A DNA stretch of 64,000 nucleotides from the NCBI GenBank assembly GCA_041685755.1, contig JAWLFC010000002.1, positions 1 to 64,000 of the forward strand. The letters are read 5' to 3'. Both the position numbers and the translations under genes were made by a program. Positions 53,681 through 61,956 of this stretch are shown in pieces. The notes under the pieces are model-generated. The model saw nothing but the letters and a program-made list of their open reading frames with translations, was not told the DNA's origin and did not search any database. Within the stretch, counting starts at the first letter, position 1, and every line of letters begins with the position of its first letter. The DNA is from Sva-07 sp041685755. GTDB lineage: Bacteria; Actinomycetota; Acidimicrobiia; Acidimicrobiales; Ilumatobacteraceae.

Positions 53681-54631
53681 TCAGAAGTGGTACGGGTAGG
53701 CAGACCAGTCGGCAGGGCGCTTCTCGAGGAAGCTGTCGCGGCCTTCCTGCGCCTCGTCGGTGCCGTAGGCCAGGCGCGTCGCCTCGCCGGCGAACACCTG
53801 CTGGCCGACCAGGCCGTCGTCGATCAGGTTGAACGAGAACTTCAGCATCCGCTGCGCCGTCGGGCTCTTGGCGCAGATCTCCCGGCCCCACTGCAACGCC
53901 TCGGCTTCCAGCTCGGCGTGGGCAACCGAGGCATTGACCGCGCCCATCGCCACCATGTCGTCGGCGGTGTACTCGCGCCCGAGGAAGAAGATCTCCCGGG
54001 CGAACTTCTGGCCGACCTGCCGGGCGAGGTAGGCCGACCCGAACCCTCCGTCGAAGCTCGCCACGTCGGCGTCGGTCTGCTTGAACCGGGCGTGCTCGCG
54101 GCTGGCCAGCGTGAGGTCGGACACGACGTGCAGCGAGTGGCCGCCGCCCGCCGCCCAACCGGGGACGACGCAGACGACGACCTTCGGCATGAACCGGATC
54201 AGTCGCTGCACCTCCAGGATGTGCAGCCGTCCGGCGCGTCCCGGCTCGATCGTGTCGGCGGTCTCCTCGGCGGCGTACTTGTAGCCGTCCCTGCCCCGGA
54301 TCCGCTGGTCGCCGCCGGAACAGAACGCCCAGCCCCCGTCCTTCGGCGACGGCCCGTTGCCGGTCAGCAGCACGCACCCGACGTCGGTCGACATGCGGGC
54401 ATGATCGAGCGCCGTGTACAGCTCGTCGACGGTGTGGGGCCGGAAGGCGTTGCGGATCTCGGGGCGGTCGAAGGCGATGCGCACCACCCCGGCGTCGACG
54501 GCGCGGTGATAGGTGATGTCGGTGAACGCGAATCCCTCGACGTCACGCCATGCCGTCGGGTCGAAGATCTCGGACACCGACCTGTCGGGCGTCGCCGGGG
54601 AGGGTGGGGGAAGGGGGGCATCGTTCGCCAT
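53681..54631 (-). CDS. menB: 1,4-dihydroxy-2-naphthoyl-CoA synthase
   Basis: MenB closes the naphthoate ring of o-succinylbenzoyl-CoA in menaquinone synthesis. The 316-residue crotonase has GWAFCSGGDQRIRG and VPGWAAGGGHSLHVVSDLTLAS, then FDGGFGSAYLARQVGQKFAREIFFLGREYTA, the MenB-specific segment, and ends SFLEKRPADWSAYPYHF. Its active-site Asp/Tyr region is present. No other menaquinone genes are in the window. ATG 54631 is preferred over longer in-frame starts because of the normal MenB length and the Pro-rich N-terminus. Confidence 0.95.
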   Translation of the reverse strand: MANDAPLPPPSPATPDRSVSEIFDPTAWRDVEGFAFTDITYHRAVDAGVVRIAFDRPEIRNAFRPHTVDELYTALDHARMSTDVGCVLLTGNGPSPKDGGWAFCSGGDQRIRGRDGYKYAAEETADTIEPGRAGRLHILEVQRLIRFMPKVVVCVVPGWAAGGGHSLHVVSDLTLASREHARFKQTDADVASFDGGFGSAYLARQVGQKFAREIFFLGREYTADDMVAMGAVNASVAHAELEAEALQWGREICAKSPTAQRMLKFSFNLIDDGLVGQQVFAGEATRLAYGTDEAQEGRDSFLEKRPADWSAYPYHF

Positions 54632-54653
54632 CGCCCCATGTTGGCCGATCCGG

Positions 54654-54659
54654 TACCGT
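54654..54659 (+). promoter_or_regulatory. TACCGT -10 of alpha/beta hydrolase gene
   Basis: TACCGT ends 6 bases before the ATG at 54666. Confidence 0.55.
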
Positions 54660-54665
54660 CGGCCC

Positions 54666-55451
54666 ATGCCCCACGCCGACGTCAACGGACAACGCATCTT
54701 CTTCGACGACACCGGCGGCGACGGCCCGCCCGTGATCCTCGCCCACGGGTTCCTGATGGACCACGAGATGTTCGTGCACCAGGTCGCGGCGCTGCGCGAC
54801 GACTACCGGGTGATCACCTGGGACGAGCGGGGCTTCGGCCAGACCGAGTACGACGGCGAGCCGTTCACCTACTGGGACTCCGCGAACGACTGTCTCGGGC
54901 TGCTCGACCACCTCGGGATCGACCGGGCGGTCGTCGGCGGCATGAGCCAGGGCGGGTTCCTGTCGCTCCGTGTCGCACTGACGGCTCCGGAACGGGTGCG
55001 GGCGCTGATCCTGCTCGATACCCAGGCCGGCGTGGAGGACCCGGAGGTCGCCCCGGGCTACTGGCAGATGAACGACACGTGGCTTGCCGTCGGGCCGGTC
55101 GACGAACTCGCCGAAGCGGTCGCCGGGCTGATCATCTCCGACCCCGAGGTCAACCCCGTCTGGATCGCGAAGTGGCGCGAGCGGCCCAACGACTACATCC
55201 AGCAGCCCTTCAACACGCTCATGACGCGCGATGACGTCACCGATCGCCTCGGCGAGATCACCTGCCCGGCGCTGGTGGTGCACGGCACCGAGGACGTGTC
55301 GATCTCGATGGACAAGGCCGAGGCGCTCGCCGCCGGCCTGCCGGGTTCGGGGTCGGTCGTGAAGGTCGGCGGCGCCCACGCCGCGAACCTGACGAACCCG
55401 GAACCGGTCAACGCGGCGATCCGCGACTTCCTCGCCGGACTGCCCGACTGA
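54666..55451 (+). CDS. Alpha/beta hydrolase
   Basis: A 261-residue alpha/beta-hydrolase. AHGFLMDHEMFVHQVAAL gives the oxyanion region (HG), GMSQGG is the nucleophile elbow with the catalytic Ser, HGTEDVSISM carries the acid, and GGAHAANL the histidine. The length and HGFxxD pattern suggest a small-molecule esterase or epoxide hydrolase-like enzyme; the substrate is open. It is divergent from menB, 34 bases away, and CofE follows 2 bases after its stop. Confidence 0.9.
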   Translation: MPHADVNGQRIFFDDTGGDGPPVILAHGFLMDHEMFVHQVAALRDDYRVITWDERGFGQTEYDGEPFTYWDSANDCLGLLDHLGIDRAVVGGMSQGGFLSLRVALTAPERVRALILLDTQAGVEDPEVAPGYWQMNDTWLAVGPVDELAEAVAGLIISDPEVNPVWIAKWRERPNDYIQQPFNTLMTRDDVTDRLGEITCPALVVHGTEDVSISMDKAEALAAGLPGSGSVVKVGGAHAANLTNPEPVNAAIRDFLAGLPD

Positions 55452-55453
55452 AC

Positions 55454-56206
55454 GTGGGTCGCATCGAGGTCTTCGGCATCCCCGGTCTCCCGGAGATCGC
55501 GGCGGGCGACGATCTCGCGGCACAGATCGTCGCTGCCGCGGCCGACAGTGGGACACCGCTCACCGACCGCGACGTCGTCGTGATCACCTCGAAGGTCGTG
55601 TCGAAGGCCGAGGGGCGAGCAGTCGAACTCGCGGCGGTCGAGCCGTCGACGTTCGCGACGTCGTGGGCCACTCGCTGGGAGAAGGACCCGCGGGTGGTCG
55701 AGGTCGTGCTGCGCGAGTCGAAGCGGATCATCCGTCAGATCGGGCCGGTGCTGATCACGGAAACCCATCACGGGTTCTGCTGTGCCAACTCCGGCGTCGA
55801 CCAATCCTCGAGCGGCGCCCACGACCGGGTGCTCGTGCTCCCGGAGGACTCCGATGCATCCGCCCGGCGCTTCCGCCGGCGCTTCGCCGACCTCGGCCTC
55901 GACGTGGCCGTGATCGTCAGCGACACGTTCGGGCGCCCGTGGCGCGAGGGGCAGACCGACGTCGCCATCGGGATCGCCGGCATGCACCCGCTGCACAGCT
56001 ACATCGGTCAGCACGACCCGCACGGCCACGAGTTCCGCGTCCAGGAGATCTGCGTCGCCGACGAGCTGACCGCGGCGGCCGAACTGGTGAAGGGCAACAC
56101 CAGCCGGGTGCCGGTCGCGGTGATCCGTGGCTACGAGTGGGTCACCGACGACGAGGCGACGATGGCGCCCGTCCTGCGCGACTCCGAACGCGACCTGTTC
56201 CGCTGA
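55454..56206 (+). CDS. cofE: Coenzyme F420-0:L-glutamate ligase
   Basis: CofE (FbiB N-terminal domain) adds glutamates to F420-0 using GTP. The 250-residue protein has VFGIPGLPEIAAGDDL, ITSKVVSKAEGRAVEL, ETHHGFCCANSGVDQSS and VSDTFGRPWREGQTDVAIGIAG, the characteristic metal and substrate segments. It lacks the C-terminal nitroreductase domain fused to it in mycobacterial FbiB. GTG 55454 sits 2 bases after the hydrolase stop, so the two are probably co-transcribed. With CofD at 13742, it shows that this organism makes F420. Confidence 0.95.
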   Translation: MGRIEVFGIPGLPEIAAGDDLAAQIVAAAADSGTPLTDRDVVVITSKVVSKAEGRAVELAAVEPSTFATSWATRWEKDPRVVEVVLRESKRIIRQIGPVLITETHHGFCCANSGVDQSSSGAHDRVLVLPEDSDASARRFRRRFADLGLDVAVIVSDTFGRPWREGQTDVAIGIAGMHPLHSYIGQHDPHGHEFRVQEICVADELTAAAELVKGNTSRVPVAVIRGYEWVTDDEATMAPVLRDSERDLFR

Positions 56207-56223
56207 CCGCCCTGATGGCGAGG

Positions 56224-57573
56224 TCAGCCGACGAGGTCCTTGGCGATGCCGTAGAAGTAGTTGCCGGACAGGCCGAGCGAGTCGACGTCGATGCGCTCGT
56301 CGTTGCCGTGGAACCGCGACCCGAACGTCGCGATGTCCAGCGCCGGCGAGAACAGACCGGCCCCGTAGGCGGTGATCCCGCGCTCGCGGTAGAAGCGGGC
56401 GTCGGTCCCGCCGACGATGAGCCCGGGTACGAGCTCGGCGCCGGGGTAGGCGACCTGGGTGTGCCTGGTGAGCGTCTCCCACAGCGCGTTGGACGGCCCG
56501 AAGTCGCACGCGGTCGGGTCCGAGTGCTGGAGCACGCTGACGTCGACCTGGTCGTACAGATCGCCGAGGGCCTCGCGGAGCATCGCGTCGACGTCGTCGC
56601 GGGTCGTGCCCGGCACGGTGCGGATGTCCACGTCGATGTCGACGACGTCGGGAATCGTGTTGGTCTTCTGGCCGCCGTGGGCGACGTTCGGCGAGATCGT
56701 CGTGTGGGTCTGGGCGTGGCACATCCGCGACACCGCCGTCGGCATCGACTCCAGGGTGGCGAAGATGTCCTCGGTCGAGGTCAGGCCGGCCTTCAGCTCC
56801 TCGGGGAGCTGCATCGTGGCCACCTGCGCCCGCCAGATGTCGTCGATGTGCGGCGCCGTGCGGTACTCGGCGAGCCGACGAACGACCTCGGCGGCCTTGA
56901 TGAGCGCGTTGTCGGCGCCGAACGGCGCCGAGCCGTGCCCGGGCGTGCCGTGCACGCGCAGGCGCCGCCACGCGAGTCCCTTCTCGCCGACGTTGACCGT
57001 CACCGAACGGTGGCCGTGGTCGTCGACGGTCGACCACCCGCCGAGCTCGGTCAGGACGTAGTCGGCGGCGATGGCGTCCCAGTGGTGTTCGACCATCCAC
57101 TCCGCGCCCCAGGTGCCACCCGCCTCCTCGTCGCCGACGCCGAAGTAGATCAGGTCGCCCTTCGGGCGGAAGCCCTCGGTGGCGAGCCGGCGGAACGCAA
57201 CGGCCATCGACGAGGTGAGGTTGAGCATGTCGATCGCGCCCCGACCCCACACCTCGCCGTCGATCACCTCGCCACCGAACGGGTCCTCGCGCCACCCGTC
57301 GCGATTGACCGGCACGACGTCGATGTGGCCCATCAGGCACAGCGACGGCGCATCGGGATCGGTGCCCTCGATGCGGGCGACCATCGAGTCACGCCCGGGC
57401 CGCGGCGTGAACCGTTGCACGTCGAGACCCGCCCCGTCGAGGTAGGTCACGAGGAGGTCGGAGTTGCGCGTCTCCTCGCCGGAGTCGGGCGTGCCGTCGT
57501 TCACGCAGGCGTTGCGGATCAGCGCCTGCAGCAACTCGGTTGTCGGGCCGGTGAACTCCTCGGGTGTCGCCAT
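56224..57573 (-). CDS. M20 family metallopeptidase
   Basis: A 449-residue M20/M25/M40 peptidase with two zinc ions. Metal site 1 is GHIDVVPVN (His and catalytic Asp); YFGVGDEEAGGTWGAEWMVEH supplies the catalytic EE pair; the dimerisation insert follows, and FHGNDERIDVDSL gives the last His. It likely cleaves a dipeptide, acylated amino acid or carbamate; the substrate is not defined. ATG 57573 has TAGCGT 6 bases upstream on its strand. Confidence 0.92.
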   Translation of the reverse strand: MATPEEFTGPTTELLQALIRNACVNDGTPDSGEETRNSDLLVTYLDGAGLDVQRFTPRPGRDSMVARIEGTDPDAPSLCLMGHIDVVPVNRDGWREDPFGGEVIDGEVWGRGAIDMLNLTSSMAVAFRRLATEGFRPKGDLIYFGVGDEEAGGTWGAEWMVEHHWDAIAADYVLTELGGWSTVDDHGHRSVTVNVGEKGLAWRRLRVHGTPGHGSAPFGADNALIKAAEVVRRLAEYRTAPHIDDIWRAQVATMQLPEELKAGLTSTEDIFATLESMPTAVSRMCHAQTHTTISPNVAHGGQKTNTIPDVVDIDVDIRTVPGTTRDDVDAMLREALGDLYDQVDVSVLQHSDPTACDFGPSNALWETLTRHTQVAYPGAELVPGLIVGGTDARFYRERGITAYGAGLFSPALDIATFGSRFHGNDERIDVDSLGLSGNYFYGIAKDLVG

Positions 57574-57579
57574 GACCGC

Positions 57580-57585
57580 ACGCTA
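57580..57585 (-). promoter_or_regulatory. TAGCGT -10 of M20 peptidase gene
   Basis: On the minus strand TAGCGT ends 6 bases before the ATG at 57573. Confidence 0.55.
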
Positions 57586-57592
57586 GTGGCGT

Positions 57593-58186
57593 TCATGGCA
57601 ACGGGTCGGGGCGTCCGATCCCGGTCACGACGGTGCGCCAGGCCCGATCGACCGACGAGGCATCCAGCGGCTCCGGTGCCGATCGAGCCAGCTCCTCGAG
57701 CCACTCGCCGAGTCGTTGGCCCTCGACGAGGTGGCTGCCGTGGACGAGTTCGTCGAATGCGGACCGGGTCGGCTCGGGAGATCCCCAGAAGACCCGAGCC
57801 GACAACCGGCAGCCGACGCCGGAGGGTCGAGCGATCTCGTCGACCGGGCCGCGAGCGACGGCGGCGTCGCTGACGAGTCGGGTGTCGCCGACGGTGTCGA
57901 TCAGGTGCCGCGGCGCGGGTCGATCGGCGACGACCGTGGTGATGGCGACGATGCCCGGTGGCCCGACGACGACGTGATCGACGCCGCCGAGCGCACCGCC
58001 GACTTCGTACACGACCCGCCACGGAGCGGTGTCGTGGCGGTGCAGCGCCTCGGCGGTGAGGCGGACCCCCGACACGGGCTTGGCGTCGTCGGGCGCCAAA
58101 GCGGCGATCGAGCGCCGATACCAGACGTAGGCGCCGATCACCAGGATCGGGAGCAGGACGAGCGGGATGACGATGCCGAGGTCCAC
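57593..58186 (-). CDS. Membrane-anchored protein with degenerate NERD-like domain
   Basis: A 197-residue protein with an N-terminal membrane helix (GIVIPLVLLPILVIGAYVWY) and a cytoplasmic domain. WRVVYEVGGALGGVDHVVVGPPGIVAITTVV resembles the NERD (nuclease-related) core, in which an IDH is followed by a glycine strand and a catalytic K. Here the lysine position reads ITTVVAD, so nuclease activity is doubtful. The rest is unremarkable. GTG 58186 starts 4 bases after the upstream stop. I would treat the fold as likely and the function as unknown. Confidence 0.65.
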   Translation of the reverse strand: MDLGIVIPLVLLPILVIGAYVWYRRSIAALAPDDAKPVSGVRLTAEALHRHDTAPWRVVYEVGGALGGVDHVVVGPPGIVAITTVVADRPAPRHLIDTVGDTRLVSDAAVARGPVDEIARPSGVGCRLSARVFWGSPEPTRSAFDELVHGSHLVEGQRLGEWLEELARSAPEPLDASSVDRAWRTVVTGIGRPDPLP

Positions 58187-58190
58187 GCCA

Positions 58191-60746
58191 CTAGTCAAGC
58201 CGACGCAGCGGACCGTCCTCGGCGATGTGCGGCTCGATGCGGACGGCGGCGTCGGTGATGACGGCGCCGTCGTCGGACACGATCACCGGGTTGAGGTCGA
58301 GCTCGGCGACCTCGGGATGATCCGAGGCGAGCTGAGCGGCGAGCACGATGGCATCGACCAGTGGCGCCGAGTCGAACCCCGACGAGTCGAGCGCGGCGGC
58401 AAGTCGCGTCTCGCGCAGCATCGTGGTGGCGCTCGCCGGAGAGACCGGAGCGAGGCGGCTCGTGCGGTCGTCGATGGCGTCGGCCTGGGCGCCGCCCAGA
58501 CCGACGGTGACGATGGCGCCGAGGCGATCGTCGTGTTCGCAGCGGATGCGGACGTCGACGCCGGGTGAGGTCATCGCCTGCACGACGAGGTCGTCGGCGT
58601 CGGCGCCCAGCGAGTCGCGCATGACCTCGATCGCCTCGGCCACGTCGTCGTCGCCGGAGAGGTCGAGGGCGACACCGGCGCGCGCCGACCGTCCGGGCCG
58701 TCGCCGGACTGCCTTGACCGCCACCGGGAAGCCGATCTCACGTGCTGCCGCCGCCGCCGTGTCGGGCGTCGCCTCGACGGCGGCAGCCATGTCGAGTCCG
58801 TAGGCGCCGAACAGCGCTCGCTCGGCGGTGAGATCCAGGTCGATGCTGCCGTCGTGGGACGCATCGCTCGCTGCCGAGATGATCGCGTGGGCGGCACGCG
58901 GATCGACGTGGCGGCCGGTCTCCTCCGGGGCGGCCGCTTCGTCGCGCAACCAGCGGGCGTAGGCGTGCGATCGGCCGAGGACCGCGGCGGCCTGCTCGGG
59001 GAACGTGAAGGCCGGGACCGACGAGCCGGGCGCCACGGGCCCGTCCGCTCCGCCGAGCAGCACGGCGACGACCGGCTTGGTGGTGTTGCGGGCGCCGTCG
59101 TCGATGTGGCGGGCGGCGACGTCGACATCGGCGGCGACGGCTGGGGCGTGGATCACGAGGAGCCCGTCGACGCCGTCGTCGGCGAGCGCGGCCTGCATCG
59201 CCGCCGGGTAGTCCTGCGATGCTGCGCTCCAGTCGAGCCGGATCGGTCCGTCGACCGCTTCGAGTCCCGCCGCGCCGAGCGCGGCGGCGGCGAGCGTGCC
59301 GGGGCTGCGGGAGTTGGTCAGCACGGCGACGCGCGGGCCCTCGAGCACGGGTTGAGTAGCGAGGACCCGGACGGTCTCGAGGAGCGCCGGCACGGTCGGA
59401 ACCTCGATGAGGCCGGCCTGCTGGTACAGCGCGCTGCCCATCTCGCCGGCGGCGGCGGCACCGGTTCGCACGGCGACGATCGGTCGAGTGCGAGACACCC
59501 GGCGGGCGATGCGGGCGAACTTGCGGGGGTTGCCGAACGCCTCGGTGTAGAGCGCGACGACGGTCGTGTTGTCGTCGAACTCCCAGAACTGGAGCAGATC
59601 GTTGGCGGAGATGTCGGACTTGTCGCCGAGCGACACGAACCAGGAGATGCCGAGGTCGACGTCGCGCGCCTTGCGCAGGAACGACCCGCCGAGCGAACCC
59701 GACTGCATCGAGATCGCGACGCCGCCGGCAGGGAGCGTCACGTCGACGAGAGCAGCCTGGAGGCGCGTCTCGGGACGCGGCGATGCGATGCCCATGCTCG
59801 AGGGGCCGATGATCCGCAGCCCGTTGCGGCGGGCCCGAGCGACGAGCGCCGGTACGTCGACATCGGTGCCGTCGACCGAGGTGACGATCACCGCGCCGCG
59901 CATCCGCTTGGCGATGCAGGCGTCGATCGTCTCGTCGAGCGAGCGGGCCGGAACGGCGACGATCGCCAGCGACACCTCGTCGGGAAGATCGGCGATCGAG
60001 CGATGACAGGGGTGGCCGTGGACGGTGTCGTGACGGGGATTGACGGCGTACACGGGGGCGTCGACGCCGTCGACGACGTTGCGCCAGACGGCGTCGCCGA
60101 CGCTGCCCGCCCGTTCGGACGCGCCGATGACGGCGACGGCGCGGGGGATCAGGATGCGGGCGACGGCGCGGGAGTCGGCGCGTTGCTCGCGCCGCTCGAC
60201 GCTGTCGAGGAACTCCTCGGTGTCGGCGAGCTCCCAGTCGAGATCGACCACGCCGGAGTCGAAGCGGCGTTGCAGCGGCCAGCCCGCCTTGGCGAACACC
60301 GCCAGCATGGCCCGGTTGTCGCCCAGCACTTCGGCGGTGAACCGCTCGATGCCGTTGGAGCGGGCGATGGCGGCGAGGTGCTCGAGCAGGAGCGTGGCGA
60401 TGCCCTGCCCCTGGTGGGCATCGCTCACCATGAACGCCGCCTCCGCTTCGTCACGGCCGGGCCAGCGTTCGTAGCTCGCCCAGGCGATCAGCTCGTCGTG
60501 TGATTCGACGACGAGGGCGGCGCGGTCGACCATGTCGACCGCGGTGAAGTGCTCGAGTTCCTTCTCGCTGAGTTCGGGCTTCGGTGAGAAGTACCGGCGG
60601 TAGATGCTCTCGGGCGACTGGCGGCGGTGGAAGTCGGCGAGGGCGGGTTTGTCCGCCGGCGTCAGGGGTCGGATGAATGCGGTGTCGCCGCTGCCGAGGA
60701 CGACCGAGGAGGCCCACTTCGAGTCGGCGGCCGGCTCGTCGGTCAT
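58191..60746 (-). CDS. GNAT acetyltransferase fused to acyl-CoA synthetase (Pat-like)
   Basis: An 851-residue protein. Residues 20-170 are a GNAT domain (SPESIYRRYFSPKPELSEKELEHFTAVDM; acetyl-CoA loop MVSDAHQGQGIATLLLEHLAAIA). The rest, from about 200, is an NDP-forming acyl-CoA synthetase: CoA-binding ILIPRAVAVIGASERAGSVGD, SMQSGSLGGSF, and a C-terminal ATP-grasp-like part with PVAVKAVRRR. In enteric Pat the same parts come in the opposite order. These enzymes acetylate lysines of acyl-CoA synthetases and other proteins. A deacetylase gene is divergent, so a reversible acetylation pair is plausible. Confidence 0.9.
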   Translation of the reverse strand: MTDEPAADSKWASSVVLGSGDTAFIRPLTPADKPALADFHRRQSPESIYRRYFSPKPELSEKELEHFTAVDMVDRAALVVESHDELIAWASYERWPGRDEAEAAFMVSDAHQGQGIATLLLEHLAAIARSNGIERFTAEVLGDNRAMLAVFAKAGWPLQRRFDSGVVDLDWELADTEEFLDSVERREQRADSRAVARILIPRAVAVIGASERAGSVGDAVWRNVVDGVDAPVYAVNPRHDTVHGHPCHRSIADLPDEVSLAIVAVPARSLDETIDACIAKRMRGAVIVTSVDGTDVDVPALVARARRNGLRIIGPSSMGIASPRPETRLQAALVDVTLPAGGVAISMQSGSLGGSFLRKARDVDLGISWFVSLGDKSDISANDLLQFWEFDDNTTVVALYTEAFGNPRKFARIARRVSRTRPIVAVRTGAAAAGEMGSALYQQAGLIEVPTVPALLETVRVLATQPVLEGPRVAVLTNSRSPGTLAAAALGAAGLEAVDGPIRLDWSAASQDYPAAMQAALADDGVDGLLVIHAPAVAADVDVAARHIDDGARNTTKPVVAVLLGGADGPVAPGSSVPAFTFPEQAAAVLGRSHAYARWLRDEAAAPEETGRHVDPRAAHAIISAASDASHDGSIDLDLTAERALFGAYGLDMAAAVEATPDTAAAAAREIGFPVAVKAVRRRPGRSARAGVALDLSGDDDVAEAIEVMRDSLGADADDLVVQAMTSPGVDVRIRCEHDDRLGAIVTVGLGGAQADAIDDRTSRLAPVSPASATTMLRETRLAAALDSSGFDSAPLVDAIVLAAQLASDHPEVAELDLNPVIVSDDGAVITDAAVRIEPHIAEDGPLRRLD

Positions 60747-60856
60747 CGGGGGTACCTCACGTTGTCAGCATGGCATCTCCGAGCCCGCAGCGACACCGGT
60801 GTGACCGCGTTCATGGTGAGGTGGCGCGCGCCTGGGGTTCGGGGGCCTCGGGTGCC

Positions 60857-60862
60857 TAGGGT
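60857..60862 (+). promoter_or_regulatory. TAGGGT -10 of deacetylase gene
   Basis: TAGGGT ends 6 bases before the GTG at 60869. Confidence 0.55.
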
Positions 60863-60868
60863 GAGGGT

Positions 60869-61879
60869 GTGGCCGTGCCCATCTCCGTGTTTGCCGCTGC
60901 GCATCTCGACCAGCACCTCACTCCGGACTGGCATCCGGAGCGCCCCGCCCGGCTCGACGCGGCGCTGGACGGCATCACCCGAGCCGGACTGGTCGACGCC
61001 GTCGAGTTCCGCGAGCCGCGTCTGGCGACGGTCGACGAACTCGGCCGGGTCCACGACCCGACGTACCTGGCACAGCTCGAGCGGTTCTGCGAGCGCGGCG
61101 GCGGTGATCTCGATCCCGACACCTATGCCGCGCCGGGCTCGTGGACGACGGGTCGTCGCGCTGCCGGTGCCGTGCTCGACGCGGTCGACGCGTTGCGAGG
61201 GGGTGAGTGCGACGTCGCATTTGCCGCCGGCCGCCCGCCCGGACATCACGCCGTACCGGATCGGGCGATGGGGTTCTGTCTGTTCAACAACGCCGCCGTG
61301 GCGGCCGCCAAGCTGGCCGACGCCGGCGAGCGGGTGGCGATCGTCGACTGGGACGTGCACCACGGCAACGGCACCCAGGACATCTTCTACGACGACCCTC
61401 GGGTGATGTACGTGTCCACCCACGAAGCGCCGCTGTACCCGGGCACGGGGCGCGCCGACGAGACCGGCGCGGCGAGTGCGCCCGACGCCAACGTCAACCT
61501 GCCGTTCCCGGCGGGGACGCGCGGCGACGTCTACCGCCGGGCCTTCGACGAGGTCGTCGTACCGCTGGTCGGCCGCTTCGCGCCGGACTGGTTGTTCATC
61601 TCGGCCGGATTCGACGCCCACCGCAACGATCCGCTCGCCGGGCTCGAGTTGACCGCTGCCGACTACGCCGACCTGGCGGTCCGCCTGCAGGCGCTGGTGC
61701 CCGAGCGGCGCACGGTCGTCGTGCTGGAGGGGGGCTACGACGCCGACGCCCTGGCGATGTCGACCGGGGCGACGCTGGCGGCGCTGGTCGGCCACGAGTA
61801 CCGGCCCGAAGCGGCGTCGACCGGCGAGGTGGGCCTGCCGTCGATCGCCGCCGCCCGCCAACGCTGGCACCTCGACTGA
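60869..61879 (+). CDS. Histone deacetylase family (AcuC-like) deacetylase
   Basis: A 336-residue class I/II deacetylase fold. HPERPARLDAALDGI opens it, RPPGHHAVPDRAMGFCLFNNAA holds the His pair, VDWDVHHGNGTQDIFY the zinc-binding Asp and His, and ISAGFDAHRNDPLAGLEL the second Asp; GGYD follows at the C-terminus. It likely removes acetyl groups from lysine or a small polyamine. Start GTG 60869 has TAGGGT 6 bases upstream. The GNAT/acyl-CoA synthetase gene is divergent, 122 bases away, reminiscent of the acu loci of Bacillus. Confidence 0.92.
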   Translation: MAVPISVFAAAHLDQHLTPDWHPERPARLDAALDGITRAGLVDAVEFREPRLATVDELGRVHDPTYLAQLERFCERGGGDLDPDTYAAPGSWTTGRRAAGAVLDAVDALRGGECDVAFAAGRPPGHHAVPDRAMGFCLFNNAAVAAAKLADAGERVAIVDWDVHHGNGTQDIFYDDPRVMYVSTHEAPLYPGTGRADETGAASAPDANVNLPFPAGTRGDVYRRAFDEVVVPLVGRFAPDWLFISAGFDAHRNDPLAGLELTAADYADLAVRLQALVPERRTVVVLEGGYDADALAMSTGATLAALVGHEYRPEAASTGEVGLPSIAAARQRWHLD

Positions 61880-61885
61880 CCACCG

Positions 61886-61915
61886 GCGCGTCGGGGTCGG
61901 GTCCGGACGGGCAGG
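61886..61915 (-). repeat. 33-base dispersed element, copy C (30 bases kept)
   Basis: The reverse complement of the first 30 bases of the elements at 40842 and 41542, between the deacetylase and serine hydrolase stops. Confidence 0.85.
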
Positions 61916-61916
61916 A

Positions 61917-61946
61917 GCGCGTCGGGGTCGGGTCCGGACGGGCAGG
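61917..61946 (-). repeat. 33-base dispersed element, copy D (30 bases kept)
   Basis: Identical to copy C, 31 bases away in tandem. A further decayed copy may follow. The pair sits between convergent genes and could help termination. Confidence 0.85.
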
Positions 61947-61956
61947 AGCGGGTCGG

